From: Subdoligranulum variabile
Lineage (GTDB): Bacteria > Bacillota > Clostridia > Oscillospirales > Ruminococcaceae
NCBI RefSeq assembly: GCF_025152575.1
Contig: NZ_CP102293.1
Coordinates: 992,001-1,056,000 of the forward strand
Direction of reading: 5' to 3'
DNA: 64,000 bases
A program made the translations under genes and the position numbers. This document shows positions 51,662 through 60,422 of this stretch, piece by piece; within the stretch, counting starts at the first letter, position 1; each line of letters begins with the position of its first letter. The notes below the pieces were generated by a model. The model saw only the letters and a program-made list of their open reading frames with translations, had not been told where the DNA came from and did no database searches.

Positions 51662-52327
51662 TTATGCGGATTTGCGGCGCAGTGCCCGCCAGACCGCCCG
51701 CAGCCAGCTGAGGGCCGCGGCAGCCAGAGCCGGGTAGAGCACCAGGCAGAAGGCCTGATACCAGCTGGGCACAAAATACTGCCAGGCGGCGGGCAGGGTT
51801 TTGGGGGCGTTGAGGGAGATGGTCCCCGGGGTGAAGGTCAGCCCCACCGTCTTGTTGGCATCGGGACTGCAGGGGTCCAGCCGCAGCGCCACGATGGTAG
51901 TGCGGGGCAGCGTGTAGAGATACCGCCCGTCCCCCAGGGATTCCGGGAAGACCCGGCGGTCCTGGCTGTAGTCCTGCCCCACCTGGGTGGTGTAGTACAG
52001 GCACATCTCCCGGGCGTCCCCGTCGAATTCCACCGCGTAGCTCACGGTGCGCACCACCATGCCGGACACATCCTCCAGGATCATCTGGGGGTCGCCGTCG
52101 GTGGTGGTGAGGGCGGCGCTTTCCGCTGTGCTGCCGGCGTCGGTGAGCCCGGCCAGCTGCCAGTCGGTGACGGGAATTTCCGCCGCATACATGGTGCCGG
52201 CGCTGCGGGCCAGGGCGTCGCTACCCCAGTGCACCGCCCCCAGAACCAGCCAGAGAGCCGCCGCTGCCAGATAACAGGTCAGCGGCAGGGCGCCCCGGCG
52301 GGAGAACCAGCGTTGCAGTGTTTTCAC
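51662..52327 (-). CDS. Small membrane protein of duplicated module, copy B
   Basis: I do not recognise this family. It has 221 residues with an N-terminal membrane helix (about 15-35), an extracellular beta-rich domain of about 130 residues (with MCLYYTT, YLYTLPRTTIVALRLDP) and a C-terminal helix (about 185-205) before a basic tail. The same layout is seen in the protein at 54436-55104, and both follow a large GT-C-like gene, so they are likely diverged copies. GTG start overlaps the upstream stop (GTGA). The beta domain could bind sugar or support the large partner (inference). Confidence 0.75.
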   Translation of the reverse strand: MKTLQRWFSRRGALPLTCYLAAAALWLVLGAVHWGSDALARSAGTMYAAEIPVTDWQLAGLTDAGSTAESAALTTTDGDPQMILEDVSGMVVRTVSYAVEFDGDAREMCLYYTTQVGQDYSQDRRVFPESLGDGRYLYTLPRTTIVALRLDPCSPDANKTVGLTFTPGTISLNAPKTLPAAWQYFVPSWYQAFCLVLYPALAAAALSWLRAVWRALRRKSA

Positions 52328-54414
52328 GAGGCGGTCACCTCCATCTCCATGGGGGCAAAGCCGTCCTCGGTCACCCGGTAGAGCAGCGTCTGCCCTGAGA
52401 GCGCCTCTTCCAGACCGTCAGTAAAGAGATCCTGGTAGCTTTGCACAAAAATATCGTCAATTTTTTGTAGATACAGCACGGTGCAGCCATTGCCCCGCAC
52501 GATGGAGTCCAGCTCCTCGGCGGTGAAGCCGTGGTAATAGAAGTTTTTGGGGCCTTCTTCTTCCGGTTTCAGTTCCGGCAGGCCCAGCTCGCCGCCGCCG
52601 CCCACCATGGTGGACACCACGCCGGAATAATCCACCAGCACGGGGTAAAAGTCAAACACCGCCGAGAACCAACGCTCGCCGTTGTCCCCCTGGCTGACGA
52701 AAAAGACCCGGTCGTCCTCGTTCAGATAACTGCACACCAGCTCCGCCTCGGCCCGGATGGCCCGCCGGTCGGAAAATTCGCTGTCCGCAAAGCCCAGCAC
52801 GCTGAGCTGGGGCAGAACGACCTGGCCCTGGCGCAGCAGCATGGCCGCCGCCAGCAGCAGCACCGCCCCCTGCCCCGCCAATCCCCAGCGAGGATTGCGC
52901 AGTTCCGAGCGGAAGACCGCCGTGGGGCCGTCCTTTTCTTTTTGGATGGAGAGGGACTTTTCCAGCTGGGGCAGCAGCGCCGTGGCAAGGCACGCCACCG
53001 CGATGAGGAACCAGCCGATGTAATAGCTATAGATGTAACGGTTGTAGTCGTAGAGTCCTTCGGCCTGGAAGGGCTTGAAGATAAAGCCGTAGCTCAGAGC
53101 CAGCATCAGGTTGTAGCCCACAAAGCAGCCAGTGGACAGCATCGCCAAGGCAGCGATCCGCGCCCGGAGTTTCCAGCCTGCCGCCACCACAAAGGCCACG
53201 GCAAAGAGCAGCAGGATCAGCGCCACCACGTTGCGGCCCTGGCCGATCATGCTGAGTTTGCCGTCACTGGTCCAGAACTGGTGGCCCATATCGGCCATAG
53301 CCTGGAGGAACTGGGGCTGCCGCTCGGCAAAGAAACCCTCCACCGGCTGGCCCAGCAAAATTTTGACGCCGTTGACCACCACATCGGAGAGGGCGGCGGA
53401 GGTCTCGCCCACGCCGCCGGAATCGCTGTTGCGGGCCACCAGCCAGCCCACATACCGCACGTTCCACAGGTAGTAGACCGCCATGGGCGCAGCGAAGCAG
53501 GCCGCCGCAAAGCCGGTACGGCGGACAAGTCCCTTCTTAAAGGGGCTGTCGCAGAAGAACCAGACGTCCACGGCGATGAGGCCCGCCGCCGCCAGGCTCA
53601 GCACAAAGTCGTTGGCCTTGAGGTTGGCCGCCAGGGCCAACACCGGCAGCACCGCCCAGCGGGGACCGTCGGTCTGGCGCAGGGCCAGCCACAGGGCCAC
53701 CGCCCCGCCGAAGACCAGCCCCGCCGGCACGTCGCCGTAGGAGGTCAGGTAGGTATCGGCCAGGTAGATGGTGTGGTTGTAGATGGTAAAGAAGAAAGGG
53801 GTGCACCACAGCACGGCGGCCAGCGGCACCGCCACCCGCCATTTGCCCCAGGGCAGCGCGCTGAGCACCGCCGCATAGCAGGCAAAATACAGCACGTCGT
53901 AGGCGAGATAGATTTTCCAGTCGGCGTAGGAGCCGAAGAACTGGAAGAAGTAGCTGAGCAGCGGCAGACCAGGGTTCTGGGTCACGGCCCAGGGGGTGCC
54001 CAGGGTGGCGGTGGAGTAGAGGCTGTTGTCCACCTTGGTGACCTTGACCGCGGTAGCCCAGAGATTGAGTTCGTCAAACCCGGTGGCCAGGGGCTGGCGG
54101 ATAAAAAAGTATACCGCAAACACCAGCGCCATGCCCCAGAAGAGCACACTGCCGGGGGTAAAGAGGGCCTGCCAGTCAGGACGACTCCCCTTGCGTGGCC
54201 ACAGTGCCCAGACGCCCCCCGCCGCACAGAGAGCATACACCGCCCAGGCTGCGGGCAAGAGCACCCCGGCCATGCCGGCCAGCGTAAATACCGCCACAAT
54301 GGCGGAAAGGGCCGTCAGCGGGGCCATGCCGGCCGGCACCCGGGCCTTGAGCGTCAGCGCGGCGCAGGCCAGGAACAGGGCCAGCACCGCCGCCAGTACG
54401 CAGAGCAACTCCAT
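52324..54414 (-). CDS. Large GT-C-like membrane protein of duplicated module, copy B
   Basis: A 696-residue protein with 12 or more helices. The N-terminal half has an outer-loop motif GFDELNLWATAVKVTK followed by NPGLPLLSYFFQFFGSYADW, similar in plan to the protein at 55104-57098 (TQWDEFTAWGLAPKMVV). The C-terminal 170 residues are soluble with SYLNEDDRVFFVSQGDNGERW, also matched in the paralogue (DRVLVLSQGDDATRWYYYR). This suits a lipid-linked-sugar glycosyltransferase with an extracellular domain. Start ATG 54414 after AAGGAGAAATCT. Confidence 0.8.
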   Translation of the reverse strand: MELLCVLAAVLALFLACAALTLKARVPAGMAPLTALSAIVAVFTLAGMAGVLLPAAWAVYALCAAGGVWALWPRKGSRPDWQALFTPGSVLFWGMALVFAVYFFIRQPLATGFDELNLWATAVKVTKVDNSLYSTATLGTPWAVTQNPGLPLLSYFFQFFGSYADWKIYLAYDVLYFACYAAVLSALPWGKWRVAVPLAAVLWCTPFFFTIYNHTIYLADTYLTSYGDVPAGLVFGGAVALWLALRQTDGPRWAVLPVLALAANLKANDFVLSLAAAGLIAVDVWFFCDSPFKKGLVRRTGFAAACFAAPMAVYYLWNVRYVGWLVARNSDSGGVGETSAALSDVVVNGVKILLGQPVEGFFAERQPQFLQAMADMGHQFWTSDGKLSMIGQGRNVVALILLLFAVAFVVAAGWKLRARIAALAMLSTGCFVGYNLMLALSYGFIFKPFQAEGLYDYNRYIYSYYIGWFLIAVACLATALLPQLEKSLSIQKEKDGPTAVFRSELRNPRWGLAGQGAVLLLAAAMLLRQGQVVLPQLSVLGFADSEFSDRRAIRAEAELVCSYLNEDDRVFFVSQGDNGERWFSAVFDFYPVLVDYSGVVSTMVGGGGELGLPELKPEEEGPKNFYYHGFTAEELDSIVRGNGCTVLYLQKIDDIFVQSYQDLFTDGLEEALSGQTLLYRVTEDGFAPMEMEVTAS

Positions 54415-54435
54415 AGATTTCTCCTTCTTGTTTTG

Positions 54436-55104
54436 TCAGTCCTTGGGTTCCTCCTTGTCAAAGAAGGAAAGTACCAGTGCTGCGGCGGCCGCCGCCAGCG
54501 CCGGGACAAAGAGCAGCAGCAGCCACTGCCCGCCACTGGGCAGGAAGCGGTCATACCAGGGCGCAGGCGGGTTCAGTTCGATGCCGCCGAAAAGGGTGGG
54601 CACACCGCCCACGCTGTCGGGGTCGATGCGCAGCCCCGTCACCCACCGGCCGCCGAGATCGAAGGTGTACTCCCCCGTTCCGGTCACCGTGGCGTAGACT
54701 TTCTGGGTCTCGGTGTAGTCGGTCTGGCCGGGCAGCAGATAGTAGAGCGCCACCCCGCCCGGGGGCAGCCGGTGCCCGGCGTAGAGACGTACCGTCTCCA
54801 TATACCCCTGCCCCTGCCAGTAGATGTGGGGGTCGTTGTCGGTGGAGAGATACCAGTTGGGATCGTCGTCGGGCGGCGTCCACCACTCATTGGAACTGTA
54901 GGGGGCAAAACTCTCGGTGGTGAGATCCGCCGGGAGCACCGTCTGCTGGGGCATCTCGCCCCGGAGCTTGTAGTTGATCATCACCGCGCTGCCCACAAAG
55001 CCCCGGGCCAGCCACAGCACCAACGCCAGCAGATAGGCCAGCACCAGCAGCTGCCGGGGCCGGAACAGCGGGCGGGTTTTCCACAGATTTTCGCGCCGTG
55101 CCAT
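54436..55104 (-). CDS. Small membrane protein of duplicated module, copy A
   Basis: A 222-residue protein with an N-terminal helix (LLVLAYLLALVLWLARGFVG), an extracellular domain with Trp/Tyr-rich stretches (ALYYLLPGQTDYTETQKVYA, GEYTFDLGGRWVTGLRIDP) and a C-terminal helix. It matches copy B (51662-52327) in size and topology and in the IDP/LDP strand. Its ATG overlaps the stop of the large partner (TGATG), giving a coupled pair. Function unknown; it is probably an accessory subunit of the GT-C-like protein (inference). Confidence 0.75.
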   Translation of the reverse strand: MARRENLWKTRPLFRPRQLLVLAYLLALVLWLARGFVGSAVMINYKLRGEMPQQTVLPADLTTESFAPYSSNEWWTPPDDDPNWYLSTDNDPHIYWQGQGYMETVRLYAGHRLPPGGVALYYLLPGQTDYTETQKVYATVTGTGEYTFDLGGRWVTGLRIDPDSVGGVPTLFGGIELNPPAPWYDRFLPSGGQWLLLLFVPALAAAAAALVLSFFDKEEPKD

Positions 55105-57098
55105 CACTGCACCTCGCTTTCCGCCACCGCCGCCACCGTGAAGGGCACCGCGGCGTCCTCACCCTCAAAATGGTAGAGGGTCGCGGGCATGTCGGCGGTC
55201 AGGCCACCCTCAAACAGCGGGCTGAAGTTCCGCTCCAGGTAGTCGTCCGCCCGGTCGATAATCAGATAATCGCAGTCCTTTTCCGCCATATAGGCCACCA
55301 GCGTCTCCGGCACACAGACTGCCTTATAGTCGTAGAGCGTCCAGTTTTCGCTCTCCACCAGGTTCATGAAATCGCTGTCCCACCGGTCCTGGGTCTCGCC
55401 CAGCCGCCCGTAGAACCCGCCGAAGCCGTTGACCACCTGGGCCGTCAGCTCGTACCGGTAGTAGTACCACCGGGTGGCGTCGTCCCCCTGGCTGAGTACC
55501 AGCACCCGGTCGCCCCAGTTCAGTTCTTCATTCATGGTCTCCGCCCGGCGCTGCACATCCTGACGCAGGGTGTACAGGCTGTCGGCTGCGGTCCAGAACC
55601 CCGCCGACGGCACACCCCGCCAGCAGAAGACCGCCACCACCACCGCCACCGCGGCGCCCAGCACGGCGCGTCCCGCCTTGCTGCGGGCGGTCCGCCCCAG
55701 GCAGCAGAGCATGGTGAGCATCCAGGCCTGGTAGTAGGGCGTGAGGTAGCGGTCGTAGTCCTTGAGGGCCAGACCCTCCACGTCGGAGAAATTGTAGTAA
55801 TAGAGAATCAGATGGAAGGCATAGAGGGCCGCAAAGCAGAAAGCCAGAGCCAGGTGCAGGACGAGAATCCGCCGCCGGGCGGTGCCTTTGTCGGCGAAGA
55901 GCCAGGCTGCCGCCGCCACCAGTGTGATGGCCAGCACCGCCAGGGCGCCGCCCCCCAGCAGGCAGACCCGCCGGGTGAAAAAGGCATCCCCCATGGCCGC
56001 CATGATCTGGGCGAATTTCTCATCCCGGCCGATGCCCAGCAGCTGTTTGATACCGCCGGTGAGCACCGCGCCATAGCTGAGTCCCGCGCTGCCCACACTG
56101 GCCGCCGTGTCCACCGTGGGGGTGACGGCGGCGGTGTAGCGGCTCCAGCTGAGGAAGGCCGCCACCACCACCAGAGCCAGCCCGCCCCCATGGAGCAGGG
56201 CCGGCGCCAGCCGTTTACGGAAGGATCCCTCGCCTCCCACCAGTCCGTCCAGACCGATGAGGAAGGCGGCGATGAGGCCGTAGGCAAAGCAGATATCCTT
56301 GGTGAGGGTCAGCAAAGCCAGCGGCAGGGCCGTCAGCCAGAAGATGCCCCGGCGGCCCCCGGTGCCGAGATAGAGGCAGATCGTACCGCCGAAAAGCATG
56401 GCCATGGGCAGGTCGGCCATGGCGTTGACATACTGGGTGGCGTAGGCCCCCGGCGTGGGGTCCCGGAAGAAATACGGCAGCAGAACACCCGCGGCAAAGA
56501 CCAGCACGGCGCTGTACCAGCGCTGCCGGGGCAGGGCCGTGGCGGCCGCCGCGCAGGCCAGGGCCAGGGTGTCCAGCGCCGCCAGACAGGCCCACTCGCT
56601 CCATACGCCAAAAGGCTGGAACAGGAAGGTCACCAGGCTGGTGGCCGGGTAGGTGAAGCTGGCTTTCAGGTTGACGGGGTCCGCCACATAGAAAGCGCCC
56701 CGCTCCACCACCATCTTGGGGGCCAGACCCCAGGCGGTGAATTCATCCCACTGGGTGAACATGGGCCGCAGGACGAAGAAGAGCAGCCAGAAAAAGGCCG
56801 CCCCACCCAGAAAGAGGGCGATGCCGGGGGTGGAGAGGGTTTCCCGGCAGGCCTTGGCAAACCCCGCCGGGCGCAGTTTCACAAGCCCCACCACCCAGAG
56901 GGCGGCCAGCAGCAGAAAGACAAGCCCGGCGCCCACGCGCAGTGCCCCCACGATGCCGAAGCCGTAGAGCACCAGCGCCGCGCCCGACAGCAGAGGCAGC
57001 GGCAGCAGGGCCGCATGCACCTTGCCGCCCGAAGCGAGCACCGCGCAGGCACCGGTCAAAAGAAGCAGCACAAACAGGCCCCAGACAAGCTGCAGCAT
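55104..57098 (-). CDS. Large GT-C-like membrane protein of duplicated module, copy A
   Basis: A 664-residue polytopic protein. An outer-loop acidic motif TQWDEFTAWGLAPKMVVERG lies near 115, LFQPFGVWSEWA near 175 and helices follow to about 510. The soluble tail contains DRVLVLSQGDDATRWYYYR and CDYLIIDRADDYLE. It is paralogous in plan and tail to 52324-54414. This fits a GT-C glycosyltransferase acting at the outer face of the membrane. Start ATG 57098 after AAGGAGGCGACGCCCG. It is followed by its small partner and preceded by the DUF2142 gene. Confidence 0.8.
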   Translation of the reverse strand: MLQLVWGLFVLLLLTGACAVLASGGKVHAALLPLPLLSGAALVLYGFGIVGALRVGAGLVFLLLAALWVVGLVKLRPAGFAKACRETLSTPGIALFLGGAAFFWLLFFVLRPMFTQWDEFTAWGLAPKMVVERGAFYVADPVNLKASFTYPATSLVTFLFQPFGVWSEWACLAALDTLALACAAAATALPRQRWYSAVLVFAAGVLLPYFFRDPTPGAYATQYVNAMADLPMAMLFGGTICLYLGTGGRRGIFWLTALPLALLTLTKDICFAYGLIAAFLIGLDGLVGGEGSFRKRLAPALLHGGGLALVVVAAFLSWSRYTAAVTPTVDTAASVGSAGLSYGAVLTGGIKQLLGIGRDEKFAQIMAAMGDAFFTRRVCLLGGGALAVLAITLVAAAAWLFADKGTARRRILVLHLALAFCFAALYAFHLILYYYNFSDVEGLALKDYDRYLTPYYQAWMLTMLCCLGRTARSKAGRAVLGAAVAVVVAVFCWRGVPSAGFWTAADSLYTLRQDVQRRAETMNEELNWGDRVLVLSQGDDATRWYYYRYELTAQVVNGFGGFYGRLGETQDRWDSDFMNLVESENWTLYDYKAVCVPETLVAYMAEKDCDYLIIDRADDYLERNFSPLFEGGLTADMPATLYHFEGEDAAVPFTVAAVAESEVQ

Positions 57099-57134
57099 CG
57101 GGCGTCGCCTCCTTTATACGATTCGTTGATTTTG

Positions 57135-58817
57135 TTATTTCAAATACACAGTGTACACAGGTCCCACAAAGTAGTGCTGGAAGAGCAGCACCGCACCCAG
57201 GAAGGCGTAGCCGCCGCAGAGCGGCAGGGCCAGACGCTGGGCTTTCTCGGCGGTGAGCCGCGGGGTCAGGGCCTGGCGGGCCAGAGCGGCCACGGCCAGT
57301 ACCAGCAGCAGCCAGAGGGGCAGGAAATACCGCGTCTGCAAGCCCACGATGCGCACCATGCCCACCGGGGTGTAGGTGATATACATGGCGGTCATGGCAC
57401 CGATGCCGTAGAGGGCGGCAAAAAGGCCCAGCCCTGCCAGACGGCGGCGGCCCAGGGTTTCGGTGCGGGGGGTGCAGAGCAGCGCCGCAGCCAGCAGCAC
57501 CAGCGGTCCGGTCAGGCTCAGGAACGCAACGGGCATGTCCTTCCAGCCGAAGAGTCCCAGCTGGCCCAGGAAACCGTCGTTCTCATAGAGTGTACCCAGC
57601 AGCACAGCCAGATAACGCAACGGATTGGACAAAACAAAGGCCAGCTGTGCCCCGCCGTTGACGGCCTCGCCGCCCTGCCGGGCGATGGTACCGTAGTTGT
57701 GGCGCATGAGCACGCCGTAGTTTTCCACCAGCAGGGTGAGGGCCAGCGAACCGGCCGCACAGAGAGCCACCCACACCAGGCGCTTGCCCCGGGCTTTCCA
57801 CTCCTTTTGGGTCAGCAGCAGGGGCAGCACCACCCACAGCAGGTTCAGGTAGGGTTTGGTCCCGTTGGCAAAGATGCAGGCCGCCGCATAGAGCGCCGCC
57901 GTCCGGGTGGTCCACCGGGGGCGGGTCAGCAGCGCCAGCATCAGATAATAACAGGCCAGCAACGTGGCGTCGTAGCTCAAAGAAGCCCCCATGTACAGGG
58001 ACATGGGCAGCAGCATGACGCAGAGGAAGGCCGGGCGGGCCTTCCGGGCGCAGCGCAGCCCCAGGCCGCAGAGCAGCGTGTAGGCCAGCAGGTTGCCCAG
58101 CCGTCCGGCGTACAGGCAGCCCAGGGCACCAAAGCCCAACAGCCGCGCCACCGCCATGCCCAGTGCGCCGGGCAAAAAGGGCAGGATCAGAAAGCTGATG
58201 GGTTCGGTGACGGGATTGGCCTTCCCTTCCCCGTCCAGATACTGGGCAAAGCTGTCGGCGATGCTCTGCACCGTGCCGTCCTTGCCGTACTGCTTGAGGG
58301 CATACCCTGCCGTGTTGTAGGGCTGTTCCTCCTGGGTATCGGGGTCCACGCCGATGCCCGCCGAGGTATGGGCGTTGACCCACGCCCCGGGAAAGGCAGC
58401 CATCAGGCGGGAGACATCCTCGGGGTAGCCGCGGTCGGCGTCGAAGTCCAGGCGTCCCATAGAAATGGCGTAGGTGCGCAGATAATGTTCCGTTTCATCG
58501 GGGGTCTGCAGCGGCGGATTGGCAAAAGCAAACAGGATGCCGCAGAGCAGGATGCACACCGTGCCCCGCACCGCGAAGTCCTTGATATGGCGCAGCGCCA
58601 GCGCTGCGGCGGCCGCCCCGGCCCCCAGCACCACACAGAAGACGGTGGGCCACAGCGGCGGGATACCCCGGGCGTCCAGGCCGTAAAAGACCCGCCAGTA
58701 GTAGCTGAAGACCACGCCCAGCAGCGCCCCGGCGGCCAACACGAAAGCCCACCGCGCGGCGCGGGGCCAGACGGTGGGTGCAAAACGGTGCCCGTGGTTT
58801 GTTGTGCGAGCGCCCAT
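57135..58817 (-). CDS. DUF2142 polytopic membrane protein
   Basis: A 560-residue protein with about twelve helices. The family hallmark is the first large outer loop with NPPLQTPDETEHYLRTYAISMG, followed by LPFLPGALGMAVARLLG and SLSYDATLLACYYLMLALL. DUF2142 proteins occur in surface polysaccharide loci and are thought to be GT-C-type transferases. The ATG lies 1 nt after the legB-like stop, so it is translated in one operon with it. The late loop GMVRIVGLQTRYFLPLW is also typical. Confidence 0.85.
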   Translation of the reverse strand: MGARTTNHGHRFAPTVWPRAARWAFVLAAGALLGVVFSYYWRVFYGLDARGIPPLWPTVFCVVLGAGAAAAALALRHIKDFAVRGTVCILLCGILFAFANPPLQTPDETEHYLRTYAISMGRLDFDADRGYPEDVSRLMAAFPGAWVNAHTSAGIGVDPDTQEEQPYNTAGYALKQYGKDGTVQSIADSFAQYLDGEGKANPVTEPISFLILPFLPGALGMAVARLLGFGALGCLYAGRLGNLLAYTLLCGLGLRCARKARPAFLCVMLLPMSLYMGASLSYDATLLACYYLMLALLTRPRWTTRTAALYAAACIFANGTKPYLNLLWVVLPLLLTQKEWKARGKRLVWVALCAAGSLALTLLVENYGVLMRHNYGTIARQGGEAVNGGAQLAFVLSNPLRYLAVLLGTLYENDGFLGQLGLFGWKDMPVAFLSLTGPLVLLAAALLCTPRTETLGRRRLAGLGLFAALYGIGAMTAMYITYTPVGMVRIVGLQTRYFLPLWLLLVLAVAALARQALTPRLTAEKAQRLALPLCGGYAFLGAVLLFQHYFVGPVYTVYLK

Positions 58818-58818
58818 A

Positions 58819-59802
58819 TTACAGGATATACTGCCCGACCTTGTACTGGTCGAGGTTGCCGCGCAGGAACTCGATGGTCTCGGCCAGGCCCTGCTCGAAG
58901 GTGTACTGCGGTGCCCAGCCGGTGAGGTTGCGCAGCTTGGTGGCGTCGCCCAGCAGACGGTTGACCTCGCTCTTTTCGGGGCGCAGGCGCTCGGCCTCGC
59001 AGACGATGGTGGCGTTGGGGTTGATCTGGGCGATGAGCTCGTGGGCCAGATCGCCGATGGAGTGCTCCACGCCGGTGGCGATGTTCAGTTCCTGGCCGAT
59101 GGCGGCATCGCAGTCAGCGATGGTCATGAAGCCGTTGGCGGTGTCCTTGACGTAGTTGAAGTCCCGGGTGGGGGTCAGGCTGCCCAGCTTGATCTCGGTC
59201 TGCCCGGCCAGCAGCTGGGTGATGATGGTGGGAATGATGGCCCGGCCGCTCTGCCGCGGGCCGTAGGTGTTGAAGGGCCGCACGATGGTGACCGGCAGAT
59301 CAAAGCTGCGGTAGAAGCTCTCGGCCAGACGGTCGGCGCCGATCTTGGTGGCCGAATAGGGGCTCTGGCCCTGGAAGGGATGCTTCTCGTCGATGGGCAC
59401 ATACTGGGCCGTGCCGTAGACCTCGCTGGTGGAGGTCACCAGCACCCGCTGGGTGCCCAGTTCCCGGGCGGCGTTGAGCACGTTCAGAGTGCCCTTGATG
59501 TTGGTGTCCACATAGCTGTCGGGGCTGTGGTAGGAGAACGGGATGGCGATGAGAGCCGCCAGATGGAACACCCGCTCCTGGCCGTGCATGGCGGTGCGCA
59601 CGCCGTTAGGGTCGCGCACGTCCCCCATGAAAATGTCGATCTCGTTCTTGATCTCGGGGGGCAGGGTGTCGATCCAGCCCAGCGAGCCGAAGGAATTGTA
59701 CAGGCAGAAGGCGCGCACCTTCTCGCCGCGCTTGACCAGTTCTTCGGTCAGATGGCTGCCAATGAAGCCATCCGCCCCGGTGACCATTACGGTATGTGCC
59801 AT
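58819..59802 (-). CDS. legB: LegB-type NAD-dependent nucleotide-sugar 4,6-dehydratase
   Basis: An extended short-chain dehydrogenase of 327 residues. NAD motif GADGFIGSH at 9-17, DVRDPNGV near 61, HLAALIAIPFSYHSPDSYVD near 80-99, active-site TSTSEVYG near 123-130, Tyr149-x3-Lys153, and FNTYGPRQS near 180. These blocks match LegB-like UDP/GDP-GlcNAc dehydratases that start legionaminic acid or related sugars. The other Leg genes are not in this window, so the final sugar is open. It leads the membrane locus from the promoter at 59861-59889. Confidence 0.87.
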   Translation of the reverse strand: MAHTVMVTGADGFIGSHLTEELVKRGEKVRAFCLYNSFGSLGWIDTLPPEIKNEIDIFMGDVRDPNGVRTAMHGQERVFHLAALIAIPFSYHSPDSYVDTNIKGTLNVLNAARELGTQRVLVTSTSEVYGTAQYVPIDEKHPFQGQSPYSATKIGADRLAESFYRSFDLPVTIVRPFNTYGPRQSGRAIIPTIITQLLAGQTEIKLGSLTPTRDFNYVKDTANGFMTIADCDAAIGQELNIATGVEHSIGDLAHELIAQINPNATIVCEAERLRPEKSEVNRLLGDATKLRNLTGWAPQYTFEQGLAETIEFLRGNLDQYKVGQYIL

Positions 59803-59860
59803 GGTTTGCTCCTTTTTTCAAAACGGGCATACGCCCAAAATTACACTATGGTTACAAAAC

Positions 59861-59889
59861 AGTATAACCGATTTTGCAAAAGATTTCAA
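59861..59889 (-). promoter_or_regulatory. Promoter of the legB-DUF2142-module operon
   Basis: On the - strand TTGAAA (59884-59889), 17 nt, TATACT (59861-59866). The leader of about 50 nt has a short GGGC/GCCC hairpin. Confidence 0.8.
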
Positions 59890-59903
59890 CCTTCCCACAA
59901 CAA

Positions 59904-59936
59904 AAGCGGACGCAGGCCAGAAGCCTGCGTCCGCTT
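59904..59936 (-). terminator. Terminator of the cyclophilin gene
   Basis: A perfect 14-bp stem (59904-59917 with 59923-59936) and a 5-nt loop, followed on the - strand by TTGTTGTGG, 12 nt after the stop. Confidence 0.85.
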
Positions 59937-59948
59937 GCCGAAACCGAA

Positions 59949-60419
59949 TCAGACGATTTCCACTTTTTCCATCACGACAGGGGTGAGGGGCTTGTCGTTC
60001 CAGTCGGTGGCAACACCGGCGATCTCGTCCACCACGTCCATGCCGCTGACTACCTTGCCGAAAGCCGCATACTCACCGTCCAGGTGCGGGGCATCCTGGT
60101 GCATGATGAAGAACTGGCTGCCGGCGGAGTTGGGATCCATGGCGCGGGCCATGCTGATGACGCCGCGGGTATGCTTGAGATTGTTGGCCACACCGTTGTG
60201 GGCAAACTCGCCCTTGATGTTCCAGCCCGGGCCGCCGGTGCCGTTGCCCTTGGGGCAGCCGCCCTGGATCATGAAGCCGGGGATGACCCGGTGGAAGGTC
60301 AGGCCGTTGTAGAAGCCCTGCTTGACCAGCTTTTCAAAGTTTTCGCAGGTGATGGGCGCGGTCTCCGGGTTGAGCTCGATGTCGATGGTCTTGCCGTTCT
60401 GCATAGTGATGCGGATCAT
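59949..60419 (-). CDS. Peptidyl-prolyl cis-trans isomerase, cyclophilin type
   Basis: A 156-residue cytoplasmic cyclophilin that speeds proline isomerisation. Active-site blocks: LTFHRVIPGFMIQGG near 40-54 (catalytic Arg), GVISMARAMDPNSAGSQFFI near 86-105 and the VVSGMDVVDEI strand-helix near 123. The length is that of small bacterial cyclophilins without a signal peptide. It follows the phospholipase C-like gene by 3 nt and shares its promoter. Confidence 0.96.
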   Translation of the reverse strand: MIRITMQNGKTIDIELNPETAPITCENFEKLVKQGFYNGLTFHRVIPGFMIQGGCPKGNGTGGPGWNIKGEFAHNGVANNLKHTRGVISMARAMDPNSAGSQFFIMHQDAPHLDGEYAAFGKVVSGMDVVDEIAGVATDWNDKPLTPVVMEKVEIV

Positions 60420-60422
60420 AAA

